64,000 bases of DNA from CBDFHF01 sp965247565. Lineage in GTDB: Bacteria > Pseudomonadota > Gammaproteobacteria > Methylococcales > Methylomonadaceae. Within the stretch, counting starts at the first letter, position 1, and each line of letters starts with the position of its first letter. The translations under genes and the position numbers were made by a program. This document shows, one piece after another, positions 55,028 through 63,774 of the stretch. The stretch covers positions 2,607,565 through 2,671,564 of the forward strand of contig CBDFHF010000003.1 of assembly GCA_965247565.1 (NCBI GenBank), read 5' to 3'. The notes beneath the pieces were generated by a model. That model worked only from the letters and a program-made list of their open reading frames with translations, was not told the origin of the DNA and made no database searches.

Positions 55028-55637
55028 GTAAGCGTTCCAGAGCTTGGGTTAGGTTTAGCCGCGCGGCTGATTCATAGCGTTCAATGAAGTGGGGCGTATT
55101 GAAAATAGTGCGGCGATCTAAAAAAGCTTGCAACACGTCTGAACGTTTTTTATTGAATTCTACATCACTTACGTGTGCGTATTCGCAACGTATTTGTTGG
55201 TCATATTCGGCAAACCGATGCGGGCTTGCCGCCAGAATCGACAGGTCAACATCAACAAGAATTTCTGCGTCAATACCCAGTGGTTGAGTGTTATGTCGGG
55301 TAAACATAATGAGTTCATAAATTCTGGTGATTACTTGCTCATTAATATTCAGTTTTAGTAAGCAAGACTGAGCCCAATCGGCGCTGAGTTGTTCGTTATC
55401 GTGACGCAAAGGATTATAAACAGCATCATGAAACCACAGCGCAATTTCTATCTCAGCCGGTTTGTTGGCTAAATTTTTAACTTTCTGGAATTTACTCAGA
55501 CAGTCATCAAGATGTTGGCTAGTGTGATAGTGACGGTGCTCTTCGCTATAACGGGCTATCAATTCGTGAAATAACTGCTTAGGTGCGGCAACGTTTAAAG
55601 CCTGCCAGGCGGATTGCCATTGTTTAAGGGTTGGCAT
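55020..55637 (-). CDS. HD-superfamily protein, NMDAR2C-like
   Basis: A 205-residue protein with the HD pattern HRHYHTSQHLDDCL, then ALWFHDAVYNP (HD pair) and DVDLSILAASP (late Asp). This family of predicted metal-dependent HD hydrolases is often annotated by the misleading name N-methyl-D-aspartate receptor subunit. Function unknown. It overlaps the M20 gene by 8 bases, so the two are co-expressed. Confidence 0.82.
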   Translation of the reverse strand: MPTLKQWQSAWQALNVAAPKQLFHELIARYSEEHRHYHTSQHLDDCLSKFQKVKNLANKPAEIEIALWFHDAVYNPLRHDNEQLSADWAQSCLLKLNINEQVITRIYELIMFTRHNTQPLGIDAEILVDVDLSILAASPHRFAEYDQQIRCEYAHVSDVEFNKKRSDVLQAFLDRRTIFNTPHFIERYESAARLNLTQALERLHV

Positions 55638-56467
55638 GGTGTTGGATTCTCAGAGTTTTCAAGCTCATTTTTTCTTGTAGATGTATGGTTTGAGGCACTG
55701 ATAAGGATTAAGCATTATAGAAAATGGTTTTTTATACCATGATGGCAACAACGCTTAATATAAGTCTTTCTTTGTGTTTTTATCGGAATAGCTATGCCAA
55801 CAGGAATTTTTTTTCTGTGATGGTGTCGAGTGGAGGAGGTAGTTACTTCATATCCCTCGTTTCTTGCCCCAAATTCTTCGGAATTTCCACATTCTGTATT
55901 GAAATCTAATCTTTTTGTTAAATGCCATGATAAACAACGAAGTTCCTATGAGTGTTAATCTAAATAATTTTCTTGGCTGAAAATTAAATCAAGGTTTTTT
56001 ATTATTTCGTCGGTTTCGATTTTAATTTTTATTTCCATTTTAAATTCAGGTTATGCAAAAAAATATGTAGTTTTGTCTTTTTGACGCCACTTTAGGCGAT
56101 GTTTGGTTGATTTTAGACCATTTTAAACTTGTCCTTTTGTGCTTCAATTTGCATTTTTACTAATTCTCTCTTATTCATCATGCTTTTTGTTTCTATGGAT
56201 CCGGCTTCTCAATGTCTGAAGTAGTTGCGTTATTTGGCAACTTCGCACGTTACCGCTGCGTTCTCTGCAAAGTCGGAGGGAAATTGATACTTCAAAGGCT
56301 GGATCAAAAGTTCAACGCAAGATTTCCTCAATAGGGCGTGAGCTAAAGCAATCATAACGGTCAAGACCTTAATTTTTTGCCAACTGGACTATACTCAAAT
56401 CAGTGCTGCGAAAAGGCGCGGACAAACTTCCTCAAAACACCGTACCCGTGAGACCCATTGTATAGCC
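55638..56467. other. 830-bp non-coding region
   Basis: AT-rich. Apart from a short frame (55724-55909) without family features, I see no gene. Around 56199-56317 a partly inverted arrangement (GGATCCGGCTTCTC ... CTTCAAAGGCTGGATC) resembles an old miniature element. The promoter of the pil-like operon should be near 56400-56467. Confidence 0.45.
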
Positions 56468-57550
56468 ATGTTTCATTTCAGAAAGTCACAGTCTGTGATT
56501 GGTTTTGATTTAGGCCTTGAAAAATTAAACATGGTGCAAGTGACGCATGTTTCAGGACAACCCAAAATCCAGGCGGCACTGTCAGATTATCATGATGCCA
56601 ACTATGAATTGTTACTGAAAGAACCACAACGTCTTAAAACATTGATTAAACGGGGTTTTGGCATGATGCCGTTTGTTGGGCGCACGGTTGTGTCTTCCTT
56701 GCCTAATACCAAGCTGCAGCTGATGTTTCTCAATTACCTGTGTAAGTCAGGACAGAATGAGGCAGAAGCCTTACTCGCCGGGTTGAGTGGTCGGGTAAGC
56801 GGTGATTTACGCGACTATGTAGTCGATTACGTGCCGATCAAACCCGTTATAGAAGAGTATCAAACCCGCGTTGCGCTGGTCGCCTTAGCAAAAAAGCAGG
56901 ATGTGGAAAATTATCTGGACTTGTTACAAAAATGCGGATTGCAGGTAGAAGCTCTGGAAATTGGTCCAGTTGCCATTAGGCGCTTGATTACATCAATGTC
57001 CAGCGAATCGGAACCTGAAAAAGTGTTAGCGATTAATTTTGGCACCCAGAAGAGTTTTTTAACGGTGTTGTGGAATGGCGATATTTTGCTGGATAGACCA
57101 CTGAATTTTGGTTTGGAATCTATTTTGCAGGCGCTGGCACAAGCTTTAGATATTGATCAAAAAATAGCGCTCAAGATGATTCATGATTTTGGTTTATCTC
57201 AAACCCCTACAGCCGGCATAGCGGTAGCGGATGATGAGGATATTAAAAGAGTTATCCATGATGTATTGACACCGACATTTGCGCAATTAGCGGCAGAAGT
57301 CAGGGAAGTATTGCTTTACATCGCTTCTGAAACGAGAGGCGGTGCAGTTGAACGTATCTATTTACTGGGCAGTGTGGCGCGATTGCGGGGGCTGGAGCAA
57401 GTGATAGATCAGCTGATTTCTATTCCCGTAAAAATATTGAACCCATTTTACGGTTTCTCTGTGATGGATGATTTTGATGATATAGGCAATTTGGGGCCGT
57501 TGTCAGGTATTGCTGTTGCAACTGGTTTGGCGTTGAGGAGAGTCAAATAA
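56468..57550 (+). CDS. PilM-like actin-fold ATPase of a pilus/secretion system
   Basis: A 360-residue protein of the PilM/MshI family (actin/HSP70 fold). The first phosphate loop is VIGFDLGLEKLNMVQV, the second region is VLAINFGTQKSFLTVL, and the adenosine region is ERIYLLGSVARLRG. In type IV pili PilM sits in the cytoplasm and binds the N-terminal tail of PilN. It starts a tight operon of five genes: the next begins 2 bases later. Confidence 0.82.
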   Translation: MFHFRKSQSVIGFDLGLEKLNMVQVTHVSGQPKIQAALSDYHDANYELLLKEPQRLKTLIKRGFGMMPFVGRTVVSSLPNTKLQLMFLNYLCKSGQNEAEALLAGLSGRVSGDLRDYVVDYVPIKPVIEEYQTRVALVALAKKQDVENYLDLLQKCGLQVEALEIGPVAIRRLITSMSSESEPEKVLAINFGTQKSFLTVLWNGDILLDRPLNFGLESILQALAQALDIDQKIALKMIHDFGLSQTPTAGIAVADDEDIKRVIHDVLTPTFAQLAAEVREVLLYIASETRGGAVERIYLLGSVARLRGLEQVIDQLISIPVKILNPFYGFSVMDDFDDIGNLGPLSGIAVATGLALRRVK

Positions 57551-57552
57551 GT

Positions 57553-58215
57553 ATGCATGAATTAGATTTGATTCCAGCAGAATATCGGCAACGCCAGCAA
57601 ATACAACGAAATTGTACGATTTTTATCTGTATTTTCATGGTGTTGTTAGCAGCGATTGCCGGTTTGAAAATGGTATTGCAGCACCAAACAAGCGAATTGC
57701 AAATCCAAATCCAGAGTTTGGAAAACGGCAAAAAAACCAAGTTGGATCAGCAACAAAAGTTTAATGAATTACTGGCAAAAGAGCGCTTATTAAAAAAACG
57801 TTTAGAGATTTTTAACAGTCTGCACGGTGGGCCATCGGTGCAGCAATTATTGATGGCCGTAGACCGGGTGTTAGATGGCGATGTTTGGTTTAATGAATGG
57901 TCGTTGTTAAGAACCGCAGAGATTGATATGACGAAAACGATGCCCTCGACATCCAACCTTGTCATTGTGATACCAGAAGGTGAGGGCGGTGCTGGTGCAG
58001 ATAAATCTTGGCAATTAACGACTCGGATGGAAATCAACGGACAGGCTATAGACCATAGCAAACTATCGGCATTTGTTAGTCGGTTGATGAAACAGCCGGA
58101 GATTAATGATGTCAAGTTACTAAATACCAGCCTCAAGACCTATCTTTCAACTCAGCTTGTTGATTTTAAAATGGTTGTCATAATAAACAATCAGTTTGCT
58201 GGGAAGCATGGTTAA
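57553..58215 (+). CDS. PilN-like inner-membrane protein
   Basis: A 220-residue bitopic protein. The N-terminal HELDLIPAEYRQRQQIQRN resembles the PilM-binding INLLP-type motif (LDLIPAEYR), followed by one membrane helix (TIFICIFMVLLAAIAGLKMV) and a coiled coil with ferredoxin-like periplasmic domain. It would partner the PilO-like protein. Overlap with the next gene is 8 bases. Confidence 0.78.
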   Translation: MHELDLIPAEYRQRQQIQRNCTIFICIFMVLLAAIAGLKMVLQHQTSELQIQIQSLENGKKTKLDQQQKFNELLAKERLLKKRLEIFNSLHGGPSVQQLLMAVDRVLDGDVWFNEWSLLRTAEIDMTKTMPSTSNLVIVIPEGEGGAGADKSWQLTTRMEINGQAIDHSKLSAFVSRLMKQPEINDVKLLNTSLKTYLSTQLVDFKMVVIINNQFAGKHG

Positions 58216-58777
58216 GTATTTACAACAACAGATACAGCCCTCGATGCTTTTGTTGTTGATGGGCGCTATTCTCATGTTGACAGGTCTTGCGGGGTATCTT
58301 TATGTGTTTAAAAAGCCTCTAAGTGAGTACCGACAAGCGCAACAAACTTTTACGTTGTTACAAGATGAAATTACCACGGGTATTTCTTTATCCGAGCAAC
58401 TGGCAAATACTCAAAACAGCGTATCGCAGTTAGAACGGCAATTGCTGGGTTCATCGCCAGCGTTGCCGATTAATCAAAAAATTGCCTTTGTGATTGGTCG
58501 ATTGGATTCCGTTTCTGTTCGACATAAAGTGAATTTGAATAGCGTGCAGCCGGGTGAAGTAGCGCAGGTTTTTCAGTTTCAGGAACTCCCTTTCAATATT
58601 GAAATCAGCGGGTCTTATTTTAGTTTGTTTGCTTGGTTGCAGCAGGTAGAGCAGGATCTGGGCTCCATTGTTATTAAAGATTTCGCCATGCGTTCGTCGG
58701 AAGCTGCCGACAATAGCATTACTATGAAATTAACACTGGTTTCGTATTTGCCAATGACTGGTGATAAACCATGGTAA
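58208..58777 (+). CDS. PilO-like inner-membrane protein
   Basis: From the ATG at 58208 (GGGAAGC ribosome site) the product is 189 residues. A membrane helix (LLLMGAILMLTGLAGYLYVF) is followed by a coiled coil and a periplasmic domain (PFNIEISGSYFSLFAWLQQV) characteristic of PilO/MshJ. A TTG at 58196 would add four residues. It forms a heterodimer with PilN in known systems. Confidence 0.78.
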   Translation: MVKYLQQQIQPSMLLLLMGAILMLTGLAGYLYVFKKPLSEYRQAQQTFTLLQDEITTGISLSEQLANTQNSVSQLERQLLGSSPALPINQKIAFVIGRLDSVSVRHKVNLNSVQPGEVAQVFQFQELPFNIEISGSYFSLFAWLQQVEQDLGSIVIKDFAMRSSEAADNSITMKLTLVSYLPMTGDKPW

Positions 58778-59133
58778 AGCGACATTTGTTGGCATGGCTA
58801 ATTTTAATGCCGACTTGGGCAACCGGTGACGACACATTGAGCGTACAACATGACCCATTTAAAAAACCGGCCAGATTTCAGGTACAGGCCGAGCCATTAC
58901 CTATTGCAGCCGATAATAAAGTTGATTTGGGTTTAGACAGGTACAAACTGAGCGCAATTTTACGAGCGGATGAGAATTCCATGGTGATTTTAGAAGGCAA
59001 AACCCTCAAGTTGGGCGATAGCTTTGAAGGTTATCGTCTGGTTACTATTGGTGAACGTTCAGCTGTATTCAGCAAAAACCGAATGCAATTCATTTTAAAC
59101 ATAGACAAAACGGATACAGCCTCACCGCCATGA
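58771..59133 (+). CDS. PilP/MshK-like periplasmic protein
   Basis: A 120-residue exported protein with an N-terminal hydrophobic signal (LLAWLILMPTWATGDDTL) and a small beta domain (YKLSAILRADENSMVILEGK, LKLGDSFEGYRLVTIGERSA) like the HR domain of GspC/PilP/MshK. It would link the inner-membrane proteins to the secretin. Start overlaps pilO-like by 7 bases and stop overlaps secretin start by 4 (ATGA). Confidence 0.72.
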   Translation: MVKRHLLAWLILMPTWATGDDTLSVQHDPFKKPARFQVQAEPLPIAADNKVDLGLDRYKLSAILRADENSMVILEGKTLKLGDSFEGYRLVTIGERSAVFSKNRMQFILNIDKTDTASPP

Positions 59134-60464
59134 AATATAAAGCTATTTTTCCTTTAATTTGCAGCATTTGCCTGCTAACCGGGTTCCTGTTTACTCATAT
59201 TGTATCGGCTAAAACCGATACCATTTCAATGACGGTTAAACATGCCGATATTGCCGAGCTGTTTGAAATGCTATCCCGACAGCACCACGCTAACATATTA
59301 TTGTCACCAGGCGTGGAAGGTAATGTGTCTGTCAATTTATATAATGTCAGCGTTGCGGAAGCGATTGCCTCGATTGCTACTGCGGCTGGTTTTGTCGTAG
59401 AGAGCAAAAATAATCAATATATCATCGCTAAACCCACAGAGGCCGGCAAGACCCTGGCGGGTGGTTTAAAACAGATTAAAACCTTTAAAATTCAGTATTC
59501 GGATGCGCTGAAGACCGCAGATATTGTTAAAAAATATCTGTCACCTTATGGGAGAGCAGATGTCTTGGTAGATCGTAAAATTCTGGTGGTAGAGGATTTG
59601 CCTGAGTTTGTTCGTCAGGCAGAGCGGTTGCTGGAACAATTGGATAGTGCGCCGGCGCAAATTCTTATAGAAGCACAAATACTGGATATAAAGCTGGATG
59701 ATAATCGGGCTTTGGGTGTTGATTGGTCCAAAACGATCGGCGATGCCACCATTAAATTTAAAGATCTTGCCGCCACTGCAGCTTCTGGTGGTATGTTTTT
59801 TACTTTGTTGAACAAAGATATTCAAATCACCTTAAACGCCCTGAGTAAAAAGAGCCAGGTTAGCGTTTTATCGACACCTAAGTTATTGGCTTTGGAGCAT
59901 GAAGAAGCCGAAGTCATGGTCGGTAAGCGTACCGGTTACAAAACTCTTTTATTGACGCCGGGCGGATCTGGAGCCACCTTGGAACAGATTCAGTTCTTGG
60001 AGTCTGGCGTAATTCTCAAGGTTACGCCCTATGTTGACCGGTTCGGCGGAATTATGATGGAAATCCATCCTGAAGTGAGCACAGCTACGCTAGAAAATAA
60101 TATCCCTAATTTAACAACAACCGAAGTGACCACAAAAGTTCTGGTTGGCGATGGCCAAATGGTATTTATTGGTGGCCTAATCAATAACGATGTTTCTAAT
60201 ACCCAGGATGGCATTCCATTCTTGGAAGATATTCCTTTTATAGGTCGTCTGTTTTCCGGCTCAACCGAGGCTGCAAAGAGAACTGAAACCGTTGTATTGC
60301 TTAAGCCGCAAATTATCCGACCTAACAATATGTCATTGATAACCGAGCAAGGCAGTGATGTAGAAAAAGTTGAACTTGATAGCCATGAAAAAGCCGAAAG
60401 AGTTGATCGTTTTTTCAAAAAGAAAAGCGATTTGTGGGAGTTACCGGTGATGCCGAGAAAATGA
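59130..60464 (+). CDS. Secretin (PilQ/MshL/GspD-like)
   Basis: A 444-residue outer-membrane secretin. It has a signal peptide (about 1-28), a short STN/N0-like domain (DIAELFEMLSRQHHANILLS), an N1/KH-like domain (FKIQYSDALKTADIVKKYLS), then the secretin domain from about 180 with VSVLSTPKLLALEHEEAEVM, GVILKVTPYVDRFGGIMMEI and the C-terminal GIPFLEDIPFIGRLFSG. It is compact compared with PilQ (about 700) and closer to MshL size. It is last of the operon; an IS5 element begins 33 bases after its stop and may separate it from further genes. Confidence 0.88.
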   Translation: MKYKAIFPLICSICLLTGFLFTHIVSAKTDTISMTVKHADIAELFEMLSRQHHANILLSPGVEGNVSVNLYNVSVAEAIASIATAAGFVVESKNNQYIIAKPTEAGKTLAGGLKQIKTFKIQYSDALKTADIVKKYLSPYGRADVLVDRKILVVEDLPEFVRQAERLLEQLDSAPAQILIEAQILDIKLDDNRALGVDWSKTIGDATIKFKDLAATAASGGMFFTLLNKDIQITLNALSKKSQVSVLSTPKLLALEHEEAEVMVGKRTGYKTLLLTPGGSGATLEQIQFLESGVILKVTPYVDRFGGIMMEIHPEVSTATLENNIPNLTTTEVTTKVLVGDGQMVFIGGLINNDVSNTQDGIPFLEDIPFIGRLFSGSTEAAKRTETVVLLKPQIIRPNNMSLITEQGSDVEKVELDSHEKAERVDRFFKKKSDLWELPVMPRK

Positions 60465-60497
60465 AGTAATTACCAGAGTGTTGCGCGAAGCTTTGTC

Positions 60498-61834
60498 TTA
60501 AGGGAACCTCTATAAATTCAAATTTAAGTCACCCCCTAGCAATTCTGCTAATTTTTTTCGACTTTATTTTAAAATCAGGGTGCATTCCGGCTATTTGAAG
60601 TAAAAACCGCATCAAATCCCCGTGTTTTGAGATTATTTCCCCGTTTTTATGCCACTGTGGGCGCACCTTTCCTGTACGGGTTCATCACATCTCGTTTAAT
60701 CAACTGTATCAAACGCTTCATGTTGTACACTAAATTCATCAAACCAATTTTGACTTTGGCTCGTTGCAAACCGATGGTGCGAACTAAATGCCCACCCATT
60801 GCCGCCTGTGCACCAAACACATGTTCGACTCGGGCTCTGACTTTTGACTTCGTCCGGTTTGATAACTTTTGTTCTTCGGTTAAGGGTTTGCCTCGTGTGC
60901 CTTTTTCACAAACCTGGCTCTCAATATCGGCGTTAGCTAAGCGCTGCTCCTGGGCTTCTGAACGATAAGCACTGTCGGCATAAACCGCTCGTTTATTGCC
61001 CTCCACATCGATTGCCTGGTCGAGTAATTCATCGAATACCTGACTGTCGTGAACCGCCGCATGGGTGACTGAATAGCTTTGTATGAGCTTGTTTTCCTCA
61101 TCCGCGTTGATGTGATTTTTATAGCCGTAATGCTTCTCATCGTTTTTCTTTGTCCAGCGCGCTTCGGTATCTTTCTGCCGACGCTTGGCCTGAACCTCCG
61201 GCTTATCCCATGCCTCAGGCACTTGCCCTTCTTTAATCTGGGCGTTTTCTTCACGGCTATTGCGTTGCTTGGGGACTTCGACAAAGGTGGCATCAATCAT
61301 CTGCCCCGCTCGAGCCGCATAACCTTGCGCCGCCAGTTGTCCATGAAACCGGGCAAACAACTCCTCAACCAAGTTTAGATCCTTAAGCCGTTCGCGAAAC
61401 CTCCACACGGTTTTCGAATCCGGCACTTTATCTTCTAATTGCAAACCCAGAAAACGCATGAAGCTGAACCGATCCCGAATCTGATATTCGATGCCATCAT
61501 CCGATAAATTGTGCAGCTGCTGGAGTACCAAAATCTTGAACATCAGCACCCCATCGAACGGCTTGGCGCCTGCCTGACTTTTTCTATCCTTTTCATGCAG
61601 GCGTTTAAGTTCAGGCCGAAACGCTTCCCAGTCTATCCGGGCTTTCAATCCTACCAAAGGGTCTCCCATTTTGATTAGTTGCGCGGCTCTTTCTTCTACG
61701 TCGAATAATCCAGGTTGGCGGGGTTTCATGGGACGGTTCTCTATCAGTGGACTCACTGTTATTATCTCATTTCAGTGCCATTGCTTCCCGTCAAAAATCG
61801 CTGTGAGGTGGGGTATTTTTAGAGATCCCCTTAA
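60498..61834 (-). mobile_element. Intact IS5-family insertion sequence
   Basis: About 1.33 kb with imperfect inverted ends (TTAAGGGAACCTCTATAAAT on the left, complement TTAAGGGGATCTCTAAAAAT on the right). TTAA bounds both sides (60498-60501, 61831-61834) and fits the YTAR target duplication of IS5. It carries one full-length transposase. Remnants of a close relative occur at 18431-20680. Confidence 0.85.
60647..61756 (-). CDS. IS5-family transposase
   Basis: A 369-residue transposase without frame breaks. N-terminal DNA-binding part: MKPRQPGLFDVEERAAQLIK and LMFKILVLQQLHNLSDDGIE. The DDE domain has GQMIDATFVEVPKQRNSRE (first Asp), NKRAVYADSAYRSEAQEQ (second Asp) and VRARVEHVFGAQAAMGGHLV (Glu), typical of the IS5 group. 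It appears functional. Confidence 0.93.
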   Translation of the reverse strand: MSPLIENRPMKPRQPGLFDVEERAAQLIKMGDPLVGLKARIDWEAFRPELKRLHEKDRKSQAGAKPFDGVLMFKILVLQQLHNLSDDGIEYQIRDRFSFMRFLGLQLEDKVPDSKTVWRFRERLKDLNLVEELFARFHGQLAAQGYAARAGQMIDATFVEVPKQRNSREENAQIKEGQVPEAWDKPEVQAKRRQKDTEARWTKKNDEKHYGYKNHINADEENKLIQSYSVTHAAVHDSQVFDELLDQAIDVEGNKRAVYADSAYRSEAQEQRLANADIESQVCEKGTRGKPLTEEQKLSNRTKSKVRARVEHVFGAQAAMGGHLVRTIGLQRAKVKIGLMNLVYNMKRLIQLIKRDVMNPYRKGAPTVA

Positions 61835-61911
61835 AGAATTACTTAAAACTCCCCGATTTTGAAAAGTGGTAACAACTAACCCCTATGCGTGCAAACGCAA
61901 GAGGCATGATA

Positions 61912-62061
61912 ATGCATCAAAAAGCCTTTCTGCCGTCGAAATGCTGCACCGTCTGTGGTCGACCTTTCTCTTGGCGTAAAAAATGGACCAAGGACTGGGA
62001 TGCAGTGAAGTATTGTTCGGAGCGGTGCCGACGCCAGCGTTTGGTTTACGTCGCGCCATGA
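61912..62061 (+). CDS. DUF2256 zinc-ribbon-like small protein
   Basis: A 49-residue protein with four Cys (KCCTVCGRPFSWRKKW and YCSERCRRQR) matching the DUF2256 family. AAGAGG lies six bases before the ATG at 61912; the ATG at 61906 is too close to it. The TGA overlaps the photolyase start (ATGA), so expression is coupled. The family is found beside photolyase/cryptochrome-related genes in many bacteria; function unknown. Confidence 0.87.
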   Translation: MHQKAFLPSKCCTVCGRPFSWRKKWTKDWDAVKYCSERCRRQRLVYVAP

Positions 62062-63587
62062 CAACTCTGCGCCTGATTTTAGGCGACCAACTTAATCCGC
62101 TACACAGCTGGTTTAAGGAACCGGACCGTAATGTGGTCTACACGCTCATGGAAATCCGCCAGGAAACCGATTATGTGCTGCACCACGCGCAAAAAATCAT
62201 CGCTATTTTCGCGGCGATGCGCGATTTTGCGTGGCAGCTTGCCGATCAAGGCCATCGTGTGCATTATTTTAAAATTGACGATCCCGACAACTTGCAGTCG
62301 CTGCCTGGGAATCTGGACGCTTTGGTCGAAAAATATCAAGCTCAGTGCTTTGAGTATCAATATCCCGATGAATGGCGTTTGGATCGGCAGTTACAGAGCT
62401 ATTGCTCTCACTTAGCCATTCGCAATAAAGCATGTGACAGTGAACATTTTTATACCCAACGCGACGAAGCTAAGCGATTGTTCGGTTCGCGGCCGCATTG
62501 GCGCATGGAGCGATTCTACCGCCGCATGCGCGTCAAACACGGCGTGTTACTGGAAGATAACCAACGTCCCATTGGTGGACAATGGAATTACGACCACGAC
62601 AACCGCAAGACTTGGCCCGGCTCGCCCGCTGTACCTGTCGACAATCGTTGCCATCACGATCATTCTGCGCTTTGGCAAGCCATCATCAAGGCCGATGTGC
62701 GCAGCTTTGGCGAGCCCGATGCTGACGATTTTCGTTGGCCGCTGAATCGCGATGAAGCTTTACAACAATTCGATGCGTTTGTTGCGGATGGCTTACCCTA
62801 TTTCGGCGATTTTCAGGATGCGATGAACCGTCGCAATTGGCGACTGTTTCATTCGCTGCTGTCCTTCGCACTCAATACTAAGATGCTCAATCCGCGCGAA
62901 GTCGTGCATGGTGCCGAAACGGCATGGCGGAAAGGGCAGGCGCCGCTGGCGGCAACCGAGGGTTTTATTCGTCAGATTTTGGGCTGGCGTGAGTACGTGC
63001 GCGGAGTTTACTGGGCGAACATGCCGGAATATGCCACGCAAAACCAGTTTGGTCATGATCGTCCGCTACCATCATGGTTCTGGACTGGCCAGGCCCGCAT
63101 GAATTGTCTGGCGGCAGCTATTAGCCAATCGCTTGACTACGCATACGCCCATCACATTCAGCGCCTGATGGTGATCGGCAATTTCGCATTGTTAGCGGGC
63201 CTTGCACCCGACGCAGTGCATCGTTGGTATCTGGGCGTGTATATAGATGCCTTTGAATGGGTGGAATTGCCCAATACCCTGGGTATGAGCCAGTTCGCCG
63301 ATGGCGGCCTGCTGGCAACCAAGCCTTATGTTTCGAGCGCGGCATACATCGACCGCATGAGCGACTACTGCAAAGGTTGCCACTATGACAAAAAAGCCCG
63401 CACGGGTGATCGTGCCTGTCCGTTCAATGCGCTGTATTGGCAGTTCTTCATGCGTTACCGCGATAAGCTGGAAAGCAATCCGCGACTGAGCATCGCTTAT
63501 CGCAATCTTGATCGGTTTGCGTCTGCTGAACGCGCCGCGATAACACGACGTGCTGAACAGATTCTAGCAGATTTGGACGGATTGTAA
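62058..63587 (+). CDS. Cryptochrome/photolyase-related protein (FeS-BCP, PhrB-like)
   Basis: From the ATG at 62058 the product is 509 residues: MTTLRLILGDQLNPLHSWF begins the deoxyribodipyrimidine photolyase-related (DPRP, PF04244) fold. A frame continues upstream to 61983 but the DUF2256 gene occupies that DNA. FeS-cluster cysteines appear at MNCLAAA (near 349) and in CKGCHYDKKARTGDRACPFN (near 436, 439 and 452), as in the prokaryotic (6-4) photolyase PhrB. FAD-binding segments include GWREYVRGVYWANMPEY. It probably repairs (6-4) photoproducts with light. Confidence 0.92.
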   Translation: MTTLRLILGDQLNPLHSWFKEPDRNVVYTLMEIRQETDYVLHHAQKIIAIFAAMRDFAWQLADQGHRVHYFKIDDPDNLQSLPGNLDALVEKYQAQCFEYQYPDEWRLDRQLQSYCSHLAIRNKACDSEHFYTQRDEAKRLFGSRPHWRMERFYRRMRVKHGVLLEDNQRPIGGQWNYDHDNRKTWPGSPAVPVDNRCHHDHSALWQAIIKADVRSFGEPDADDFRWPLNRDEALQQFDAFVADGLPYFGDFQDAMNRRNWRLFHSLLSFALNTKMLNPREVVHGAETAWRKGQAPLAATEGFIRQILGWREYVRGVYWANMPEYATQNQFGHDRPLPSWFWTGQARMNCLAAAISQSLDYAYAHHIQRLMVIGNFALLAGLAPDAVHRWYLGVYIDAFEWVELPNTLGMSQFADGGLLATKPYVSSAAYIDRMSDYCKGCHYDKKARTGDRACPFNALYWQFFMRYRDKLESNPRLSIAYRNLDRFASAERAAITRRAEQILADLDGL

Positions 63588-63774
63588 TGCTGGATGCCAA
63601 GCTTGGTTGAGTCCGAAGCTATGGGGTGAGTCATGGAGTCTGCCGAGGTCATTGAAATAGGTCTTAGATAGGATTTGTAGAGGTTGACGGCCTACATCGC
63701 AAGCGTACTGAATTCTTCTATCCACATTACGCGCCTTAGTCCCATGTAATGATCAAGTAAAACCGGACACTTTT

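Noticed and set aside
55724..55909. 61-residue frame in the 830-bp gap
   Set aside because: No ribosome site, no family motif and low-complexity composition.
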